Source: Lucinisca nassula (taxonomy: Eukaryota > Mollusca > Bivalvia > Lucinida > Lucinidae). Taken from it: a stretch of DNA of 64,000 bases. The notes under the pieces are model-generated. The model was given only the letters and a program-made list of their open reading frames with translations, had not been told where the DNA came from and ran no database searches. A program made the position numbers and the translations under genes. Positions 39,601 through 46,286 of the stretch are shown piece after piece (positions within the stretch are counted from its first letter, which is position 1; every line of letters starts with the position of its first letter). Location: positions 98,439,372 to 98,503,371 of the forward strand of contig OY757014.1 in the NCBI GenBank assembly GCA_963580285.1, given 5' to 3'.

Positions 39601-42600
39601 GCTATAATGGATTTGCCATGTTCTTCCGAGATTCCGTCATCCGTGACTGCAATATTAAAAATGCATTTTGCTTAATAACTGGTGTTTGTGGCCCTTGGTC
39701 TTGGTCTTTAAGGTAAGAAATCTGGCGTAACAGAATAGCGACCAAGGGCCCATAACTCTTTGAGTTGTGTCCCTTGGTAGGTAAGTTTTCAAATTTTGCC
39801 ATTCTTGAAATTTTTCGTAACATATTACTCAGGAACTGTGAAAGCTAGAAAGCTAAAACTTCGTATAAACATGGACAATGACTGGATGCATCGAGTATAC
39901 CGGATTGTGGGTCAAGGGTCCATTACTCTTTGAGTTATGTCCCTAAATAGGTTTTCCAATTTTAAAATGCATTTTGCTAAATAAGTCATACTTTAATGAA
40001 ACGTATACTACACTTGGTCTCTAAAGAAGCAGAATGGTGACCAAGGGCTTATAACTCTTGGGGTAATGTTCGTTGGTAGGTAGGTACTCGCCTTATAAAT
40101 CAGGGATCGCAGGATCGATCCCGGGCTTCTCCAGACATTCAGATGAGTCTTTAAACCGAGGTCCCGTCTCTGTATGACCTTAGCTGTTGGTGGGACGTAA
40201 AACTCGTTTGTAGGTGGGTTTTCAAATTTTGTAATTCTTGAAAATTTCCATAAAAGATTCTCAGGAATTATCAAGATAGAAAGCGGAAACTGTGTGTAAG
40301 CATTGACAATGACTGGATGTGGCCTGTAGGGGTCAAGGAATTTATGTCCCTTGATAGGTTTTCTAATTTTAAAATGCATTTCCCTAATAACTTTTATGTT
40401 TGTGGTCATACTTCAATAAAAGTATACTACTTCTGGTCTCTAAGGTAAGAAGGTTTGGTAGCAGAACAGTCGCAAAGGGCCCATACACTCTTTGAGATAT
40501 GTCCCTTAGTAGGTTTTCAAATTTTAGCAGTCTTGAAAATATTCGTAACACTATGGAATTTGGATTTGAAACTTTGTATAAACATGGATAGTGACTGGAT
40601 GCATCGTGTTTACCGGAATAGGAGTCAAGGATCCTAACTCTTAGAGTTACGTTCCTTGTGAGGTTTTTTTATTGCCATAGTTTGTCTTTGTATGTGTGTA
40701 GTGCTTATAAGAGTATATTCTTATTTTGAATAGCCGTTTGGCCTTTTTGTGGGAAGTAACTCTCCGTTTGGCTTTTCGCTTGATATGTTTTCGTTAAGGT
40801 TTAGGTATTTCATGTTCGTGGGCCTCGGTAGCGGAGTCGGATGCGCGTCTGACTGGTGATCAGGAGAACTCGGGTTCGATACCTGCCGGGGTCGGCAACA
40901 TTCTTTCGTGGAGATTGATCATAAATATTTTTTTCCAAGGCCAGTCTCTCCCTTCCGCTGATTCAAGAAGGGCAGTTGTCAGTTTCTGGCGAAAGAATGT
41001 GCACTGTACTGGTTAACCGCTTACTTATAAGCCAGCCCCTGAAAGGTGTGGATAGGTAAACTGACCGGCTCAAAAATGGCCTAAATAGTGTTGACTGGGC
41101 CGTTAAACCCCAATACAAACAAACAAACAAACAATTTCATGTTCATGTTTCTTTCTCTTTGGTGTCTTTGATGGGAGGTGTGGAATAATTGTATCGATTC
41201 CTGATCGTTTCCTTCACTTCTGTTTTTATCAAATTTTAAAATGCATTTTGCCTTTATGTTTGTGGCCCTACTTCAATGGATATTATACTACATTTGTTCT
41301 CAAAGGTAAGGAAGATGCAGTAGCAGATGGTGACCAAGGGCCCATAACTCTTGGAGTTATAACCCTTGGTAGGTTTACAAATTTTGCCTGCTTGAACATT
41401 TTTGTATCATCTGTGAAATCCAGAAAGCTGAAACTTTGTATTTACATAGATAATGACTGGCTGCATCGCGTATACATGAATAAGGGGCAAGAGCAATAAC
41501 TATGTCCCATGGTAGTTTTTCAAAAATTAAAATACACTTTGATCAATAACTTTTATGCTATTCAGTGAATCTTATACAACACTTGTCCTCTAAAGTAAGA
41601 ACGTCGTAGTAGCAGAAAAGTGGGCAATGGCCCATAACTCTTGGGGTCATGTCCCTTGATAGGATTTCAAATTTTGCCATTCTTGAAATTTTCGAATCAG
41701 ATTTCCCAGGAACCACCAAAGCTTAAAGGGCTTCAACGTTTGTATAAACACAGATAATGACCGGATGTATCGTGTATACTGAACTGGCGGCCAAGGGTCT
41801 ATTCCTCAGGAACTTTGAAAGCTAGAAAGCTGAAAGTTTGTATAAACATGAACAATGACTTGAGATACCATGTATACCGGAATGGGGTCAATGATGCACA
41901 ACTCATTGAGTTACGTCCCTTGAAAGGTTTTCAAATTTTGCCTTTCTTGAAAATTTTCGTATTTCATATCAAATTTCTCAGGCACAATGAAAGCAAAAAA
42001 GCTTGACAGTTTGCATAAACATGGACAATGACTGGCTGTATTGTTTATACTGAAGTAGGGGTCAAGGGTCTATAACTTTTGGGGTCATGTCCCTTTGAAG
42101 GTTTTCAAAAACTTAAAAATACATTTTGTTGAATAACATTTATGTTTGCGGTCCTATCTCAATGAAAATTATACCACCTTTGGTATCTAAAGAAAGGGAT
42201 GTGTAATGGCAGAATATTGGCCAAGGGCCTATTACTCATGTAGTTATGTCCCCACTTATGTAGGTTTTCAAATTTTGCAATTCCTACAAAAATTCTCAGG
42301 AATTATGAAAGCTATAAAACTGTAAGTACAAATATGAACACTTTCTGGATGTATTGTGTATAAGTGCCAGTGGTCCATAACTATTGGAGTTATATCCATC
42401 GGTATAGGTTTTCAAAAAATTAAATTGCATTTTGCTTAATAACTTTATGTTTGTTGTCCTACTTCGACGAAACGTGTACTTATTCTCAAAACTGTAACGG
42501 TTACAAAGTTAAAACCTTGTTCACACATGGACAATGGGTTGGTGGTCCAGAACTCATGGATTTAAATCACTTTATACATTTATGTTGCCATCTACCATGT

Positions 42601-43054
42601 CCAACTGTGATGATTCTAAATATTTCAACCCTCCCCAACAGGCACATGACGTAATTGTGACTTCACATCAACCTCGGTACAACGTCATGACCTTTATGCA
42701 ACGTCATATCAACGTCGGTGCAACGTCATGACGATGCGCCGACGTTGATTTGACGTTGCCCTAGCGACGTGTGCCTGCTGGGTATGGATCTTTCTCCTCT
42801 AATAGTGCTGCAGCTGGGCTATAGTCAGATCCTCTGACACCTCTAGTTGTTATTGCTTGAGGCATGCAATGTAGCATTATAAGTATGCAAAGTTTTTATG
42901 ATTTACTGTTTCAGTGAAAGAAGATCCCTATCTGACACCAGGTTACTTGACAAACGTATCTAGAGGAGACGGGGATGGAGAAATGATTTCCACTTTGTCA
43001 GAGAAGGAAGAAAACAAATCACATCGAACTGAAAACCAGTATCATGTACATTAA
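13784..43054 (+). CDS. Single-pass class C (mGluR-like) receptor, six exons, 5' end missing
   Basis: Joined exons 13784-14937, 16759-16936, 20763-20903, 36196-36281, 37546-37694 and 42915-43054 total 1,848 nt, giving 615 residues and a TAA stop; all junctions are GT/AG and in frame. Residues ~60-491 form a Venus-flytrap domain of the metabotropic glutamate receptor type: GDLYIVGIAPVHG, YGSTSP, YPYF, the Y-G-x-G-G-M segment and FDSNGDG align by eye in family order. Family disulphide cysteines are present (C81, C123, C369, C384, C427, C434). N-x-S/T sites at 273, 326, 351 and 380 fit an extracellular domain. A 43-residue linker with three cysteines leads to one hydrophobic helix (~535-561) and a 54-residue polar tail. 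The nine-cysteine domain and seven-helix domain of the family are absent. Expected role: ligand-binding plasma-membrane protein; signalling partner unknown. The signal peptide must lie in an unidentified upstream exon. Confidence 0.85.
15045..15250 (+). mobile_element. tRNA-derived SINE family S3
   Basis: The head CCTCCGTGGCC...AAGAGCGCCGACTCTTA resembles a lysine-type tRNA 5' half. The body includes GTTCTGCAACGGA and GATTAACGGTC. Two more copies lie at 34018-34240 and 54822-55040. Confidence 0.7.
15596..15892 (+). mobile_element. SINE family S1, near full length
   Basis: Runs from the CCGCCCATCGGGGCTTGAAG start to a GACGTTCAATCTCAAATCAA tail. The foldback element abuts its 3' end. Confidence 0.8.
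15893..16455. mobile_element. Foldback element with ~240-bp inverted arms
   Basis: Left arm ~15900-16139 and right arm ~16212-16452 are nearly identical in inverted orientation (for example CGTCAAGCGATTTTGGTACT against its complement), around a ~70-base loop. Each arm holds an inner GCGAGCAGCGAAGGTTC palindrome. It lies inside receptor intron 14938-16758 and would form a very long RNA hairpin in the pre-mRNA. Confidence 0.85.
16759..16936 (+). CDS. Receptor exon B: ligand-binding domain, C-terminal part 1
   Basis: The acceptor AG is at 16757-16758 and the donor GTGAGT at 16937. The first base completes the split codon from the previous exon. The exon encodes 59 further residues (386-444), with an Ala-rich helix followed by CGYTKALCD. 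This matches the family segment of a helix plus a close cysteine pair after the hinge. The lysine that contacts the glutamate side chain in mGluR1 (K409) falls in this region and appears not to be conserved. Confidence 0.85.
16985..17930. other. Intronic AT-rich DNA with degenerate hairpin MITE remnants
   Basis: Hairpin half-sites (GCAGGCTGATCAGAGTCTCC near 17388) and a small palindrome at ~17580-17605 (CACTATATTGGTCATATAGTG core) are visible. A cluster of CAACGTT/CAACATTG words lies at 17805-17860. No coding signal. Confidence 0.45.
17942..18330 (-). mobile_element. R1 3' UTR fragment (copy d, reverse)
   Basis: Reverse-strand R1 UTR: GGCAATGATCAGGAATCGAT, then GGGAAAGAAACACGAACATG and GGAACGGTCAGTAAAAAG in order. 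Confidence 0.75.
18308..18600 (+). mobile_element. R1 3' UTR fragment (copy e)
   Basis: Runs from TGAAGACCCAGTGGAATTC to CATTGCCTTCACTTCTATTT. It lies head to head with copy d. Confidence 0.75.
18601..19280. mobile_element. Two more R1 UTR fragments, inverted (copies f and g)
   Basis: 18601-18725 is reverse orientation (CTCATCAGTGC...GAGGACTCG). 18775-19280 is forward, from TCTCTGGTCGGGCTTGTC to the TTCATGTTTGTGTTTCTTTC end region, with a poly-C tract at ~19000-19022. Confidence 0.7.
19289..19452 (+). mobile_element. tRNA-derived SINE family S4
   Basis: The head GTGGTTACGCTACTCGCCTT and B box GGATCGATCCC are followed by TGGTGGGACGTAAAACTC. Related copies lie at 40084-40206 (5'-truncated) and 45699-45850. 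Confidence 0.75.
19453..20440. other. Intronic stretch, nothing recognised
   Basis: AT-rich, with a more CpG-containing patch at ~20040-20240. No element boundaries or coding exon are visible. Confidence 0.4.
20463..20550. repeat. CA / CAAA / CAA microsatellite
   Basis: Consecutive CA, AAAAC, AAAC and AAC repeats. Confidence 0.95.
20763..20903 (+). CDS. Receptor exon C: end of ligand-binding domain
   Basis: The acceptor is TTCTCTTAACAG ending at 20762 and the donor GTAAGA at 20904. The exon is 141 nt, phase 0 at both ends, encoding residues 445-491. FDSNGDG followed by a tyrosine-containing strand corresponds to the FDENGD...RYE/DI segment that closes lobe 1 in mGluR-type domains. A phase 0/0 exon can be skipped without a frameshift. 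Confidence 0.85.
20961..24504 (+). mobile_element. Array element P2 with nested SINE and mariner insertions
   Basis: It starts after a T-run with AGCTCACCTGAGCACGAAATGCTC, whose GAGCA/TGCTC can pair, and ends in CGTCTTGTT at 24504. Inside are degenerate tandem units with recurring words ATTCAAACTTCACAGGAAT and CAGAGCTAAAAT. A (TAC)n(TAA)n tract is at 21602-21653, S1 SINEs at ~21880-22147 (reverse) and ~23885-24137 (forward), and a mariner relic at ~22560-23126. Confidence 0.65.
22563..23126 (+). pseudogene. Mariner-family transposase relic with internal deletion
   Basis: The N-terminal part (from ~22573) reads EIRSYIKNRCILGIWCKDIF...FPTVFRWCKKF...AAPHDRWPKRAT, the helix-turn-helix region and following DDxRSGRP-like segment of mariner transposases. 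After a stop near 22854 another frame continues with HPPYSPDLAPCDFF, the hallmark C-terminal catalytic motif, then YLSGRKF...NDWFRRLKVCISVKGEYFG. The middle of the catalytic domain, about 150 residues with the first two acidic residues, is missing. The relic cannot be active. Confidence 0.8.
24516..24812 (-). mobile_element. SINE family S1, reverse copy
   Basis: Starts next to the P2 end with GATTTGAAGTTTAATGACC and runs to AAAGCCCCGATGGGCTGGGGC. Confidence 0.8.
24945..25075. mobile_element. Hairpin MITE plus T1-like end
   Basis: GTGAACACCAAAACCAGTAT and its inverted partner flank GTGGCGTAGCTACGAG. GATCTTACACTAATAAAATC follows, as at 6430. A 5'-truncated S1 SINE begins immediately after. Confidence 0.65.
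25076..25207 (+). mobile_element. SINE family S1, strongly 5'-truncated
   Basis: Only the 3' ~130 bases are present, ending GACGTTTAACCTCAAATC and CAAA repeats. Confidence 0.8.
25360..25440. repeat. H1 palindromic MITE
   Basis: GGCAAACAGTGTGGGCCCAG and its complement surround CAGACTGCTC...GAGCAGTCTG. Confidence 0.75.
25786..26090 (-). mobile_element. SINE family S1, full-length reverse copy
   Basis: Complete from the AAAC/TTTG tail side to the CCCCGATGGGCGGGGGCCG head. Confidence 0.85.
29569..31845 (+). mobile_element. Array element P3, ten ~161-bp units
   Basis: Boundaries are fixed by the empty site in the second copy of the large unit (53423-53440 and 53958-53975). It starts after a T-run with a hairpin (CTGGGCC GAA GGCTCCAG), continues with (CGTCCGTC)n, and ends in GGTCCTCTTGTT. 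The anchor CACCGTAG recurs at 29831, 29992, 30153, 30313, 30473, 30634, 30795, 30955, 31116 and 31277, a period of 160-161 bases. No ORF. It resembles the bivalve pearl / Helentron-associated class of non-autonomous elements. Confidence 0.8.
31954..32496. mobile_element. 543-bp MITE with TTAA target duplication
   Basis: Ends are AGGTGCATTATTTAGCTA and an inverted AGGTGCATTATTGAGCTA, flanked by TTAA at 31950-31953 and 32497-32500. The other copy of the unit has a single TTAA here (near 54078). TTAA specificity points to piggyBac-type mobilisation. No transposase ORF. Confidence 0.85.
32785..33070 (+). mobile_element. SINE family S2
   Basis: Head AGCTCAGTCGGATGCAGTCT, B box GGTTCGATACC, tail GTGTTGACTGGGCAGTTAAA. 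The same insertion is present in the second unit copy at 54374. Confidence 0.8.
33110..33905 (+). pseudogene. R1 retroelement, intact ORF C-terminus plus 3' UTR (copy h)
   Basis: It starts abruptly inside the ORF and reads EFYGDLVYKF...STQFRKIILRYKKIGYN...VVNPITVGNFASLF...APT, then a stop at ~33357-33360. The ~540-bp R1 3' UTR follows. It is absent from the second unit copy (54707-54720), so it is a younger 5'-truncated insertion. Confidence 0.75.
34018..34240 (+). mobile_element. SINE family S3
   Basis: Head GCCTCCGTGGCCTAGTGGAT, body GAAGTTCTGCAACGGAAGGT, tail GATCGTAAAACCAAACAT. The same insertion is at 54822. Confidence 0.75.
34675..35085. mobile_element. Head-to-head S1 SINE pair
   Basis: A reverse 5' fragment (34675-34760) abuts a forward copy (34783-35085). 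The same arrangement is at 55480-55866. Confidence 0.7.
35165..35675 (+). mobile_element. Short array-class element at the unit's right end
   Basis: A poly-A tract is followed by TTGGTGTCCGCCCGTCCGTT and ends in CAACTTGTT. In the other copy (56008-56028) a perfect ACGGTC...GACCGT hairpin precedes the GTCC stretch. Only one array unit is visible. Confidence 0.5.
35735..35812. repeat. H1 palindromic MITE
   Basis: The AGACGCCGCAGAATGCGGCGTCT core lies within AACAGTGCAGGC-type arms. Confidence 0.7.
36196..36281 (+). CDS. Receptor exon D: short cysteine-containing juxtamembrane linker
   Basis: The acceptor CTTTCAG ends at 36195 and the donor GTAAGT starts at 36282. The exon carries 28 codons plus two bases. 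It encodes a Trp/Pro motif (NPWEWPF) and three cysteines (C505, C512, C516). It takes the place of the family's ~80-residue nine-cysteine domain but is far shorter and lacks that pattern. A second AG five bases downstream would hit a stop codon in the required frame, which fixes the acceptor choice. The odd cysteine count allows an interchain disulphide. Confidence 0.8.
36300..36930 (-). mobile_element. R1 3' UTR fragment (copy i), split by a TGACGTCA-bearing MITE
   Basis: R1 sequence 36310-36350 and 36655-36930 is separated by 36351-36615, which has inverted ends TTCTAACAG / CTGTTAGAA. The insert contains TGACGTCA at 36439-36446 and 36463-36470. Confidence 0.65.
37020..37100. repeat. H1 palindromic MITE
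   Basis: GGCAAACCGTGCAGGCCCAG and an inverted CTACACTGTTTGC partner flank a CGCCACAAAAAGCGGC core. Confidence 0.7.
37546..37694 (+). CDS. Receptor exon E: single transmembrane helix
   Basis: The acceptor CTTGTTTCAG ends at 37545 and the donor GTGAGT starts at 37695. The exon encodes a Ser/Thr-rich stalk, then about 27 hydrophobic residues (~535-561), followed by a FKQQMFCFK stop-transfer segment. The helix has no polar residues or aromatic belt typical of helix 1 of a seven-helix bundle. One base of the next codon is left (phase 1). Confidence 0.85.
38210..38910 (+). mobile_element. Array element P5, three 187-bp units
   Basis: It follows a T-run, starts with a GC hairpin (CCCCCCGCC pairing with GGCGGGGGG), then GTCTGTCTGTCC repeats and units anchored at 38301, 38488 and 38675 (period 187). 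It ends in AGCTCTTGTT. Related DNA at 45980-46020 serves as a diverged empty site (ATTT/CTTATTT junction). Confidence 0.75.
38849..38880 (+). repeat. Poly-G tract
   Basis: Over 25 G in a row except for one C; strong G-quadruplex potential on the + (transcript) strand. Confidence 0.95.
39195..39345. mobile_element. Palindromic MITE M2 (CAGCAGGCAC), copy 1
   Basis: Inverted ends CAGCAGGCACATGACGT and ACGTGTGTCTGCTG flank a dense run of CAACGTC/GACGTTG words. A TGACGTCA motif lies near 39221. Other copies: 42639-42782, 44633-44741 and 61147-61294. Confidence 0.8.
39395..39560. mobile_element. Uninterrupted H1-containing MITE
   Basis: CCCTTATCTTGCTGAATATT through the GATCAGATGGC hairpin. It is the empty-site counterpart of the SINE insertion at 12022. 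Confidence 0.75.
40664..41227 (+). mobile_element. R1 3' UTR fragment (copy j) carrying an S2 SINE
   Basis: R1 sequence 40664-40820 and 41134-41227 is interrupted by the SINE below. Confidence 0.75.
40821..41133 (+). mobile_element. Full-length S2 SINE, 14-bp target duplication
   Basis: ATTTCATGTTCGTG (40807-40820) is repeated with one mismatch at 41134-41147. The head GCCTCGGTAGCGGAGTCGGA and B box GGTTCGATACC are clear; the tail ends TTAAACCCCAATACAAAC and AAAC repeats. Confidence 0.85.
42639..42782. mobile_element. Palindromic MITE M2, copy 2
   Basis: CAACAGGCACATGACGTAAT...ACGTGTGCCTGCTGGG. It lies ~130 bases upstream of the last receptor exon. Confidence 0.8.
42915..43054 (+). CDS. Receptor exon F: cytoplasmic tail and stop
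   Basis: The acceptor TTTACTGTTTCAG ends at 42914. The exon completes a Val codon and adds 45 residues, then TAA at 43052-43054. The tail has two closely spaced tyrosines (PYLTPGYL), an acidic/Asp-Gly stretch and a charged C-terminal half ending in YHVH. It has no kinase, cyclase or death-type domain and no recognisable PDZ-binding end. No hydrophobic helices are encoded after the first. Confidence 0.8.
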
Positions 43055-43302
43055 CGTTCACGATGGTTGCTTTGGATGACATTTCAGAACATTTTCATAT
43101 TTTTTCCTTGAAATTTCCATTCAAAATGCCCCCGAAAGAGTCATTTGAGCACAGTGTTAAGGGAAATTGATACATCTTCGAGCACCTTTGGGACCATGAA
43201 AATTTGTTTAAGAATGGCGTGTTTTGATCCGATCTAAGTACCATGTCAAGCGTCAGCGTGGGATGACTTAAGGATACATGTATCTTTTCGATTTTCGATA
43301 AA

Positions 43303-43308
43303 AATAAA
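43303..43308 (+). promoter_or_regulatory. Candidate polyadenylation signal AATAAA
   Basis: The first canonical AATAAA downstream of the receptor stop, about 250 bases into the presumed 3' UTR. The motif is common in AT-rich DNA, so this is a candidate only. Confidence 0.35.
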
Positions 43309-43479
43309 AGTATTAGAATCGCCTCTAATGCACACAGCATACCATTTCCAGTTTAAATGTTGGAACACCTTCCTAAATTATCCTAAATATATGGATATCG
43401 CGAGTTATAGGAAGAATGTTTCTGCATTTGTGAGTGATTCGCCGGAGTTTACACATCAATGAAATCCACAAAAATAGTA

Positions 43480-43900
43480 ATTCATTCCTTATAATCGAAA
43501 TGTAAAAAATGTCACCCAAATGGTACATTTTAGGAATTCTTTCGAATGCGTATGAATGAACTTACCAACGACCACGGCGGGATGGTTATTTAATTAAAAG
43601 CCGCAATCTTTGAGAGAAATCCAGGCGAAAAAATGTTAAGTTTTTAAATTCTGTTTATTTGTCTTTACACTGTTGACGGCGTTTCATATACAATGGCGTA
43701 ATGTGTGGGTTCTAAACGTGCTATTTGATGTCACATTATATTACTATCTGTTGCTGTGTGAAATAGTTCTGGGAGTCAAGCTCATGGACTTTATCGAAGT
43801 ATAAAACTTTTATTTCAACCAATCGGATCGCTCGAAATGTACATAATGATGGAAAATTGAATTATTGTATTAGAAAAGTCCATAGACTTACGATTGTGCA
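43480..43900. repeat. Dispersed repeat, partner of 60651-61125
   Basis: CTTACCAACGACCACGGCGG, ATATACAATGGCGTAA and TATAAAACTTTTATTTCAAC recur in the same order at 60700-61080. It lies beyond the presumed receptor 3' end. No ORF. Confidence 0.65.
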
Positions 43901-44632
43901 AAAATCTTGTATGCAATACAGATTCGGGATTCGCCCAGAAAACCGTTTGTAGTTTTGAGTGATTATCAACTTACCAGGGTCAAATAGATTGGACCGTAAT
44001 ACCGTAGCAGTCATAGGAAAAACTTCAGAAATCAGCTCAAATTTGAGAAGTAAACAAATGTTCCAAATGGTGCTCTAGTAAAAGCTTTACAGCAGAGCAG
44101 CTGTGGGGCACTTGATTTACTGGTGTTGATAGCCAAAAGTATGAAGAAGCCATCTGATCAGGATCTTCATTGTTTGCCATTCAGTTTATGAATTTGTTGC
44201 AATGATTTCTGATTGGCTGATAATCAGTGGTGGGTGTGGCATATTAAAATATTCAGCAGGACACGGGTTAATACTTTCTGCTCTAAACATTGATGTTGAT
44301 GCCATTGAAATGAAAATGGGTGTGGCTGTGTTGATTTATGCAGCAGGATAAGAGTTAAAGTAAAGTTTACAACAGTATTTCGTAGCAAACAACAACAACA
44401 ACAAACATCATTATTCTGAAAAATAAAAAATGCTTATGTAAAGTAGTGTGATTTTCGTAAATAGTGTGATTAGCATGGTGTATGCAATGGCAGCTATTAT
44501 TTTTTATTAATGTATCTTAAAATACCAGGTTAATGTGTAGGTGACTGAAATCCCATTATCTGGTGAAACCTGTGTTTACCAAGTACGCACTTGCGTGTTG
44601 TTTTAATATTCGTCTTTTAAAACATAATTTCC
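43900..44632. other. AT-rich intergenic DNA with an H1 half-hairpin
   Basis: GCCATCTGATCAGGATCTTC near 44148 is half of an H1 hairpin. Nothing else was recognised. Confidence 0.4.
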
Positions 44633-44741
44633 CAGCAAGCACATGACGTAAATATGACGTCACATCATCGTCGGCGCAATGTCATGACATGTATGCAACG
44701 TCACATTTGACGTTGCCTTAGCGACGTGTGCCTGCTGGGTT
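44633..44741. mobile_element. Palindromic MITE M2, copy 3 (shortened)
   Basis: CAGCAAGCACATGACGTAAA...ACGTGTGCCTGCTGGG with a TGACGTCA at ~44656. The interior is shorter than in other copies. Confidence 0.75.
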
Positions 44742-44754
44742 ATATCGTAAAAAA

Positions 44755-45030
44755 GTGTTGCTTACAGTGACTTGAACACCTTTGGGACAATATCACGAAA
44801 ACACACCTATATAGTTTTAGCCCTTTAAACCCCATCTTCAAAGGGTAAAAAGGGGTTAACAGGGTTATACATTTTTTTTCTAATATCTGCTCAAGAACAT
44901 AGACTGTGGGCACTTGTTGAAACCGCCTAGACGAGACAATGTATGCTTTGAGCAGAAATTTGCAGATTATTATACTTTTTTCTGAAAATTTTAAATTTTC
45001 ATATTCTTTGATGCTAAAATTTTCAACAGT
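44755..45030. mobile_element. Hairpin MITE family H2
   Basis: H2 marker strings are CGAAAACACxCCTAT, AAACCCCA, TTATTTCTGCTC and a central GGCGGTTCTAAC hairpin. Other copies: ~46000-46345, ~48600-48680, 50625-50830 and 63720-63930. Confidence 0.6.
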
Positions 45031-45052
45031 TATTTTCGTAATGATAAGAATT

Positions 45053-45272
45053 GAGCCAGCGCACGACAAGACATGTGCGCCCAGCGAATAATGCGATCCG
45101 CCTGCGCATACATATAGCCTATAACCAGAGTCTTGAAGGAGCAAATGGGCCCTTAGTTATCCTTAGAGCGCACAGCTAAGACTTTGATCAGACTGTGCGG
45201 ATGTGCAGGCTGATCTGAGTCTTCGCTGGGCGCACATGTCTTATTGTAGGTTTTGTCGTGCGCTGGCTCATT
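45053..45272. mobile_element. Palindromic MITE H3, GAGCCAGCGCACGACAA ends
   Basis: Perfect 17-base inverted ends (GAGCCAGCGCACGACAA and its complement). The interior has CATGTGCGCCCAGCGAA with its partner, and GCAGGCTGATCTGAGTCTTC. Confidence 0.8.
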
Positions 45273-45365
45273 TATTTTCGAGAATAAAGTAGTTAGAGTC
45301 ACTGAGAGTTACTCATGGTAACGCTTTGCCATGAAACATACTTGGGAGATAATTTGTTTTGTATG

Positions 45366-45655
45366 ATTTGAGGTTTTACGTCCCCGTCAACACTGGACAG
45401 GGCATTTTGGAGACGCTGATTCCAATTTTGTGGGACTTTTACCCGACACTGAGATGAAATGACGCCTCAAGTTCTGTCGCCCAATGAAACCAATAGGGTT
45501 TATAAGCATGGACGGTCCGACTCTCACCGCTTTGCCTTTGGTAGGCTTAGATCCTCTAAGCAGTTAACCAGTACTCGTGTGCAGTCGGTTTCAGCTCTGT
45601 GTGGAAGCATCATACAGTCCATCTATTTCTTCAAGCCCTCGCTGGGTGGAGGCCT
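45366..45655 (-). mobile_element. SINE family S1, reverse copy
   Basis: Near full length, from GATTTGAGGTTTTACGTCCC to TTCAAGCCCTCGCTGGG. Confidence 0.8.
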
Positions 45656-45698
45656 GTGAGATAATTTATGCATCCTTTTCTATATTCTATAACGTAAC

Positions 45699-45850
45699 CG
45701 TGGTGTAGCGGTTACGCTACTCGCCTTGTAGACCAGGGGGCGCAGGATCGATCCCGGGCTTCTCCAGACTTTCGGATGAGTCTTTAAACTGAGGTCCCGT
45801 CTCCGTATGACCTTAGCTGTTGGTGGGACGTAAAACTCTAACACTCACCA
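45699..45850 (+). mobile_element. SINE family S4
   Basis: GTGTAGCGGTTACGCTACTC through GGATCGATCCCGGGCTTCTC to GGGACGTAAAACTC. Confidence 0.75.
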
Positions 45851-46115
45851 TAACGTAATGGAAGGCTGTGTTTACTCATTAGAATTGCTTCAAAATACAT
45901 GTTCATGATGCAAATAAGAAAAAACAAAAACAAAAAAACATTACGATAACACATCCGTGTCACATAATAATGTGTTTCTCCTCCAATGAAAATTTCTGAT
46001 TTGTTTCTTATTTATACTCGAAACATAGGTTGTGGGTGCTCGTTAGAACCACCTCGTTGAGGCGGTTCTAACGAGTACCTATAACCTATGTCTTGGAGAA
46101 GAAATAAGCAAAATA

Positions 46116-46286
46116 CAGTAAAACTCCACTGTTAAGACCACCAAAAATTGAGACTAATTCTGCTTTAAAAAGATTATTTAGAAAGTTTCAGTTATTCTTT
46201 CTGCGTGTTTTCTGCATACAGTGTCCTCTGGTCAGAGACCACCTTTGGGACTGTTCAAAAGTGGTCTTAATATAGGAATTTTACTG
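46116..46286. mobile_element. 171-bp MITE with TA target duplication
   Basis: Ends CAGTAAAACTCC...TTAAGACCAC and an inverted CAGTAAAATTCCTA...TTAAGACCAC, flanked by TA at 46114-46115 and 46287-46288. It is inserted in an H2 MITE; the related DNA near 38995 lacks it. TA specificity suggests Tc1/mariner-type mobilisation. Confidence 0.8.

Larger units (their letters stand above)
39600..42600 (+). repeat. ~300-bp tandem array in intron (P6)
   Basis: Recurring words GACCAAGGGCCCATAACTCT, TTTTCAAATTTTGCCATTCT and GACAATGACTGGATGCATCG. After removing insertions, spacing of the ACTGG anchor is ~280-313 bases (39881, 40312, 40594, 41456, 41760, 42031, 42344), with one truncated unit. S4 is inserted at 40084-40206 and R1 at 40664-41227. 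Element ends were not identified. Confidence 0.7.
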
